64,000 nucleotides of DNA, taken from the NCBI GenBank assembly GCA_002803225.1, contig NXFV01001213.1, positions 1 through 64,000 on the forward strand. The letters are read 5' to 3'. A program made the position numbers and the translations under genes. Positions 57,101-64,000 of the stretch are shown one piece after another (position 1 is the stretch's first letter; each line of letters starts with the position of its first letter). The stretch comes from Gamarada debralockiae. Lineage: Eukaryota > Ascomycota > Leotiomycetes > Helotiales > Hyphodiscaceae. Below the pieces are notes generated by a model that made no database searches, was not told where the DNA came from, and was given only the letters and a program-made list of their open reading frames with translations.

Positions 57101-60100
57101 AAGGTCAGTACGTTCTCAGGTGACCTGCCAGTTATCACCTTAAAGACTCGGTAGATAGCTTTCAGAGGACGAAGTTTACGAAAATCCCTCCAACGAATTC
57201 GAAATGCAAGAGGAAGTCGCGATACCACTCAGCAATACTGGCTTAAACATGTCCTCGTAGTCCAAAGGCCCTTAAGAGCTTGTACCGGAGTAGCACTGAA
57301 GCTGGTCCAGTGGCGTCGCAGCGCACTTCAAGATAACTAAACAAGACAGTACTCCATTAACTAGAATAATAGATGAAGAAGAAGCTACTGGCGCACTGCG
57401 CAGAGTTTTCTCCTAGCTTCGCACTGACCAATCAATTACGTTACGGGAGAGCCGTCACAAGTGGAGTTAATGACCCCGTGGGACGATAACTCTAACACTA
57501 TACACTTCCTTGAAGTACAAAAGACTACAGGGTTCTAAGTAAATAAGAGATAAGAAGTTTGTTGTCTTGAGGTTACCTTAAGGTTGGTTAGGGCAATAGT
57601 GGTATAAAAAAGGAAGCATGGTGGTGTGACGGAAAATGGGGCTGTGCTATGCATTGTATCGGTACAATACCCAACAGTAATGAAACGAGTAAAGTGATTA
57701 ATGACTGACTGCTTCAATTTGTTCGTTGGATATAAAAATTGGTGGGCTTCAATTTGACGGGAAAAAATTGAAAGTTGGCTCTGCTCGGCCTCGCTTCGAA
57801 AAGGGGCTGGGTCTTGAATTTGTGCACGAGTGAGAATTGATGAAAGCGAAAACCGAAACCGAAATTATACCACACAGAGTTCATATGCAGCAACTGTTAT
57901 TCTAACACAGTTGGGAAAACACTCCCTGGAATTTCAACCCTGCTGGTTACCGGCAGAACTGCAAAGTCCGACCACGTCCAGCTTTCTAGCCTTCTAGCTT
58001 TCTGCTCCCGATCCCTTCGAGCTTCTGCTCTTATTCTTATAGTGTGTAGCTCTGCAAGCTTTATAGAGACCTGCCCTATGGTAGGTTGTGTCATCGTGGA
58101 GGTAGTCGATGGGGTGGGTAGTTTAAAAGCAGAATCGTCTGGCGGGTCTTCCAACCCATTGTTCGTCGCATCCGGAACGATCACCCACAAACATCTTTTG
58201 TAGACTATCTCGAAAGTATGGAAGGCATCCAAAATTCACCTAATACCGCCTTTGTGATTTTTCCCGATCGCGTAGTATTCTCGAAGAAGTGTTGCACTGG
58301 CAAGGCTCGATGTGTCGGCGCATACTCGCAGCGCTGTTCTGCTCCTGGAACCTAAGCTACGATTTGAAGAGGGAGTACGGAGGTATCCCGATGCTTGGTG
58401 TTCGCAGGGGGTGGGAATGTATGTATTTATTGCCTAGTGACCGTGACCCCTACGCCAGTGAAGCTGGGGATTCTCGCAGAGTGAAAGCCATCTCTGTAGA
58501 CCTTTAACAAAAGTTTTAAAGAGTATCTACTTACCCATTCATTAGCATCTTTCAACGAGCAGCTTCAACACTTGGGAGAAAAGCAAGAACGTCCCCGTCG
58601 ATGTTTGCGCTCGGATTGAGTAAGCCGAAGTTTCAACGGCGACGATGTCCCGGAGGATAAATGGACTTTTCGCAGATCGAACCCATCAACCTCAAAGGCA
58701 GTAAGAACATTATTCCACCAGTTCCAAATGTGTGTTATGCACCACGGGCTCGAAACACGTACCTGCCAGAAGCTTCGTCGACACGGTTCAAGGTTAGGAC
58801 GCGATCGATTGTTGATGATAGGCTGGTACTTGACAGAACAGGAAAGTATTAGCTGAGGTATCAACAAGAGGTAGCTGGATAGGGCCCAACTGTTGCCGTT
58901 TTCTTGATGACGGTAACGTCAGGACTGCAGCTTGTGGATTTTGTGAAGTGAGCTCGAAGACAGCTGACGACCGTGTCGCTTCAAGAGTTTCGGTGAGGAA
59001 AAACATATGCCATTGTCTTAAAGATAGGATCGCGTTTTGTGCCGGTCGTGCTGCTAGCCTCTTGGTGTGCGAAGAGACAGTCCTCGAAATATCCAGTAAG
59101 GGGGACAGCTCGTTGAAGGGCAGCAGCGGCGTCGTGGTGAAGGAACTCGAAGACGATTCCCTGTAAGGAAAAACTTTCTGATTTCTTGCATGGTACGTAT
59201 TCGACGGACGTGCGCTCACTTTGTGGACAATCGAAGCTCGACTACTCGAGCCAGCATAGTGCAATTCGAACGGAGAAAAGCGGTAGCGAGATCTGTCTGT
59301 TCACACTCAAGAAACACGGCGTCACTAGCTAGGTGAGTACTTTCAATAAGCCGTTAGACTTGTTGACAAATGGCTACGAACTTGGTTTGATTATCGAGTT
59401 CAGATGTTGGCCTCTCGTGTGGTAAACGCTACTGTATTCACATTCCAAAGGACCAGATCCAGAAGCAGCGCCGAGCTCCCGGGGCCGACGGAAATGATAC
59501 TTCGAAGTCACGAATGATACAATACCTACAAGTATCACTCTACGAGATTTGAAGGATCGTCAAAGACCACCAAAGGCCATCCGAGTCTTTGCGTCTGACC
59601 AAGATCCTCTAGGATGACACCCTTCATCAGCAGGGAGTCTGGGCTCGGCTCCAGCTTGTGTCTTCGCAACCCAAACGGCATCAAAAATAAGAGCAGAGGC
59701 TGGATCGTCTATCCAACCCTAAACAAACTGATTCGTCAGAATTTGTAGACGAATCACAAAGACACGGTGTCTTGGCGTATTATTGATGGCGTTGTCAACG
59801 CCTGAGATGAGATCCCTTCTTCCGTCAATCGATTCAGCAATCTAGGCTATACATAACCCCTCGCACAATCGACGGATGACGACGTCTGGAGTGCTTAGAT
59901 TCGATGTTGGATGGGATCCTGGGCAAGGAGGGCTGACAAGGCTTGCTGATAGGCGCTCATCTATGAAGATAGGGGTCGACGAAAAGGCCAGTACCCATTT
60001 GTTTTGGAACGAGCAGCCATCCAGCCTGCAATTACGAACTAGGTTTATGCATGGAAGACCAGGTTCCAGAAGGCTGCGCGCACAACATAAGTAAAGCGAT

Positions 60101-62829
60101 GTCCTCCCAAGTTTTCCTCTCGCTCTGTCTTTGCTATAAGAAGGGCTTCAAGGAACTTTCATGAATTTGGTCAGTTCACCCTACCGCATTCGCCTGGGTG
60201 GTTTTGTCCAGCCGCTACTCTTCTTTCAGGAAGTCATAACTCCGCAGTGAAATTATACCCGCGACAACCGCCGAAAGCTCGGTTCCTATATGAAGGAAGT
60301 CCACCCTCTTGAAGTCTATTCTTTAGCTTCGCCGTATTCCCTTTCTACTGCTACTTTCAAATTTGGACAGCACTGCAGATGTTTGATCACTATCACAACA
60401 TGGCACGTGGAACAATCTGTCCAATAAGGAATGTTGTGGCGCAGGCTCCTGTCTGGCACTCGCCACGGCCGTGCGATTTGCATGGGATTTATGCAGGGCA
60501 TAACTCTTTCGATCAAGCGTGCATTGTTATTATTGCTGAGATCAGATCCCAAAATGTGATTGGCACTTCAATCACAACTTGGAAAGGGCATCTCCGATTT
60601 TTTTTGGCTCTTCCTATTGAACCAATGTCTCAAAGGATGAATTGCTCCCTGCGACCGGGATCCTCTACGAAATTTGCGCTTCCCAAGCCCGTGTATGACA
60701 TGGCTTTCGTGCAATAGTTTGCAAAACAATTCCAGCGAGAAATAAGAAAACATAGACTGCAACATATTGCAATTCTTGTTACCGAGAACTTTTTCAACCC
60801 TTCCTCACGAAGTGCTTCTCAATGAAATAATACAGCCTGAAACGTGCAGGAAGACGAGACTGTGCGGTACTCGAACAATGGGAGACTGGGAGAGCTGGTA
60901 GATGATTTAGGCCGATGAATGTTTCGTTTTCATGCACTGTCCTTCGCTGACTGGTCACTAGACCCTTGCGCCCAAAGAATCGATATCAAGCCCTCTATTA
61001 TGCACCAAGTCGTGAGAAAATGGGTTACGAGATGGAATGACGGCCAGATTTGTTTGGCAAGAACTGCGTAAGTTCAATCCGCTCTCAGATTTTTGGTAGC
61101 GGACGTGTCTTGCAATATCGCGGGTCATGACTCCTTTATGAGCGATAGAAATTCCCGATTCTAGGTGCTTGCTCTCGCAATCGGGAAGGCAAAGGCCAAG
61201 GGTGGTTGCCCCGCGGACCGTACCGACAATCCTCTTCCCCAATTTTAGCTGCCGGTCCAGGTATTTCAGGAATAAGGAGAACCGATTCCACTAAATTCGG
61301 TCTCATGCACAGTATCTCCCCACCGAAGCTGGGCGTGGTCGAGCCAGGGATCGCAGGCATTTTTGGGGTTACTGAAGTCCATTGGAAGGATGAGGGGTCT
61401 GAGCGAATAATCCTAGCAGCTCATCTTCCAGCCACGACTTTATGTTGAGCCGCAAGATATCTGTTTCGCCAAATGATCCTAGGAGACCGCCAGATGCCCC
61501 CTACCCTCCTTCTTGTCAAGCCAATAGGATCCGAACCTGATGGAAAGGGACATCTTAGCTTTTCAAACAAAGTCCCACCTGGCAATCTGACCCCTTGTAT
61601 CGGGAAGCAAATTTTTACTCCGCTGTGAACGTTCGAACGGCGTTCTGCGAACCTATCATATGGATCCCCCATCGTGTTTGCCCCATCAGCTCAGGGATTT
61701 TGCGTCTGCCACTGCCATCTCGACATGGGTGCTTCTTCAAGTTAGCTTATGGGTTGTGGAAGCTCTGCCTGTAGCAAGCTCACCCAGAAATCCGCCAGCC
61801 TCGTCAAAAAACATCATGTTTACTGAGCGAAAACGCAGCACGCGGACCAAAATTTGATCTCTAACTGAACTTGCCCCGTAAGTTGCCTTCCATATCCGAT
61901 CTCTTTACAAGAACGAAGGCTGCAAGGCTAAAACAGAGACCCTTAAATCCAGATTGGCAGAACTAGACAAAATTGGGTTCGATTCGTCAAGCCCCCGGAG
62001 TCAATTTTGGAGGTTGGACTTCTCGTAAACGAACGTCTCAGGAATTCTTTGCTGGCTCTCCTGGAAACAACGTTCGGAATCGCGTCGAATTCGAAAGTAC
62101 TATATGCAATTTCTGGATCCCGTTGGGGCAAAATGAATACTTCCAAGTCCGCACGTCGTCATGAAAGCGCAAACGAATGCACCAAACAGTCCACGCAAGA
62201 TGTTGCAGAAAGTCGCAAATTGCAACACCACCATGAACGTCATAGTGACGAAGGGAGCCAGTTTGATTGCGGCGCGGGGCATATTGAGGCAGGTTCAGAG
62301 CGTCCTAGACCAGTGATTGTGAGTTATTAGCATCTCGTGCACAAGAAGTGATAGCTGATCTGGTACAAGTGGCCTCAAAATCCAAGACCGTCTATTCCGG
62401 GGAACGGACAAGTCCAAGGTCACTGTAGCAGACACATCTGAGGGAAGAAAATTTAGTACAATATTGGTGATGGTGGAATAACCATTAGTCGAGGTGGAGT
62501 TGGCAGAATGGCTAAACAAAATATGGAACGGGTTGATACGGAGCTATGGTGTTTTGGTCCAGGCGTACAAATGAAGGCTGGAGATGAAATTTCATGGAAT
62601 ACTATGTATTCCTATAATATATAGCTCTATTTAATGCAAAATTGTGCTATGATTAGTCTTGCAATTACCATTGGAATTGAAAGTCCGCCAGTGTTGCTAA
62701 AAGTCTGTCAAATCCTCTGCACCGGATTTGGATGAAGTAAGCCGAAGAAGTCCATTAGCTCAGAGTATTACAAGTAAATCGAGCTCTCGGGTATAAAGAG
62801 AGAGCTCAGTCCCTCGTCCAGCGTTCCGT
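57101..62829. other. Long intergenic stretch, no supported gene
   Basis: 5.7 kb with many 60-156 codon ORFs on both strands, none with recognisable domains, splice structure or consistent codon use. Probably decayed DNA. No tRNA or rRNA seen. Confidence 0.4.
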
Positions 62830-63168
62830 CTACGCTTCGTTCTGCCAAATTACACGCGTGACCCGTTCGCCTAGTAATTTTCTGCCCCCTTTAATTAGTC
62901 TTAGGTGCATCAAAATATCAAAGCCACGGTAATTCGCAGCCTCGCAGTTAGTTGGTGTTACCATAACAGGAACTAGAGTGTTCGTCATTGATTTGCTAGA
63001 GCTTTCAGGGGTGGTGAATGAAGGTGTGCTGCCGATTCGCATATCCTACCAGTCCTTCTTGACGACGTTGGGCAGCCAGCTTCGACCAAAATAGATGTCC
63101 ATCTCTTTGGTATTGTCAGCAGTGATGATCATAATGGATTCTTTTGCGAGTGCATCGACGTCTTTAGC
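62830..63168 (-). pseudogene. Remnant of a gene divergent from DUF6594 paralog 3
   Basis: Reading the minus strand down from about 63165 gives KDVDALAKESIMIITADNTK, EMDIYFGRSWLPNVVKKDW, a TAG (63048-63046), then DMRIGSTPSFTTPESSSKS, NYRGFDILMHLRLIKGGRKL and LGERVTRVIWQNEA before a stop at 62830. The frame stays open for 70 codons after the TAG; CAG to TAG would explain it, or a GTAGGA donor may be meant. The same strand upstream of DUF6594 paralog 2 shows a matching DALTQDSIM. The family is not recognised. Confidence 0.35.
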
Positions 63169-63176
63169 GGTTCATC

Positions 63177-64000
63177 ATGGCTGCCGGCGTTCTCGCAGGG
63201 CCTTCTTCAAGGCCAGAATCAAGTGCCCTTCCCGTTGTACTACCTTTGCAAACTTACGCTACTGATGGTGACAGTGCCGAGCAAGCCTTATCAGGATCCA
63301 CAGAAGAGATGCAGTCCCACCCTCAGGTTAGAAACCGTTTGCAACAAGGACAACCTGGAAACCCATCGGCTGGACAGGAAAGCAGATCGCGGGAGGTTGA
63401 AACTGTCCTGAATTCCGAGCTCAGCGGCCACGATGAGCATCATGAAGGTAAAAGAGGCATAATGAAAAACAAACCTGAGAACTCTGTGATGATTTGCTGA
63501 TGTCGATGTAAAGGTCGTCCTGAGGCGTGGCGACGCCGCTTAAGCGGCCTCGTACCAAACCCCTTTTCTCCTTCGACCACTCACTCCGAAAACTTCCAAC
63601 ATGACCCTGGCTACAAGAATTTCAAATACGAGACACGTAAGTTCGAAGTTGTTGAATTCTTCCTATCATACTAATCGTATTTTGGTAGTTGAGAAGTACA
63701 CCAAAGGAATTCCGCGACTTGCCGCGCTGCACGATTCCAACGATAGCTTTTCGATGTACCGCAGATTTGGACCTTATGCTGCTCGCATCCTTCTTCATCG
63801 AGAACTAGAAATTAATGAATTGACAACAAGATTGGACAAACTGGACGAGGCAGACGTGGAAACAGAACGGAACCACAGACTTCAGAGCATTGAACACCAC
63901 GAAAGCTGGGACGCTACTCAGAGAGAGTTGATAAATCAGATGCAGGAGAAGCTTTCAGAATACTGTGAGAATGACCTTGAGTGGCGCATCATTGTGAAAC
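63177..64000 (+). CDS. DUF6594 domain protein (paralog 3), cut by the window end
   Basis: Partial model: join(63177..63447, 63514..63636, 63689..63964, ...); the fourth exon lies outside the window, since a GTGAGA donor at 63965 falls at the same place (after EY) as in the other two paralogs. Residues 1-90 are disordered. The second exon codes GRPEAWRRRLSGLVPNPFSP, then GYKNFKYETL, and the third the DUF6594 core: EKYTKGIPRLAALHDSNDSF, YRRFGPYAARILLHRELEIN, ELTTRLDKLDEADVE and WDATQRELINQMQEKLSEY. No defect is seen in the visible part. The 50 bp before the ATG resemble those of paralog 2, so this pair is probably the closer one. Confidence 0.82.

Noticed and set aside
57897..58232. 111-codon minus-strand ORF
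   Set aside because: Single exon, no homology recognised, in a region of decayed DNA.

Overview
The window looks like nuclear DNA of a filamentous ascomycete (Pezizomycotina; my guess is a leotiomycete-like fungus). This rests on many short introns (about 45-135 nt) with GTATGT/GTAAGT-type donors, CTAAC/CTGAC branch sites and YAG acceptors. It also rests on fungal families: a HET-domain protein, DUF6594 membrane proteins, Pal1, fungal glucokinase, Med31, RPC11, Ipi1 and a thaumatin-like protein. Several dead genes carry stops that C-to-T changes at CpA could explain, and an LTR retroelement relic is decayed; both are compatible with repeat-induced point mutation (RIP). All splice models were built by eye.

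0-9.8 kb is accessory: an XPG/GEN1-like nuclease with degraded catalytic positions (17-2169), a frameshifted remnant of a short-chain dehydrogenase (2498-2986), a HET gene with an in-frame stop and a GC-AG intron (4200-6558, minus), a minisatellite (7021-7178) and a possible small membrane protein (7415-8217).

9.8-27.9 kb is a conserved core: glucokinase (minus, possibly with an unusual N-terminal membrane anchor), an HSPA12-like Hsp70, a GPI-type thaumatin-like protein, then a compact set of an ankyrin-repeat protein (minus), RPC11 (plus), Med31 (minus) and Pal1 (plus). A second core island at 40.7-47 kb holds Ipi1 (minus), a roadblock/LC7 protein (plus, divergent from Ipi1) and a 965-residue protein I cannot name.

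27.9-40.7 kb and 47-64 kb are gene-poor and repeat-rich. They contain three DUF6594 genes (33046-34625 minus; 52846-54436 plus; 63177 to beyond the window, plus), a decayed gene of unknown family whose 3' end and downstream flank occur twice (about 30.54-31.41 and 39.27-40.14 kb), smaller dispersed repeats, and an LTR retrotransposon remnant with a gag-like frame (55642 to about 57100).

The most notable observations are the DUF6594 paralogs with matching intron positions, two of which share an upstream flank that contains traces of an opposite-strand gene; the catalytically altered GEN1-like protein with SUMO-interaction-like motifs; the possible membrane-anchored glucokinase; and the colinear repeat blocks of the 28-40 kb region.
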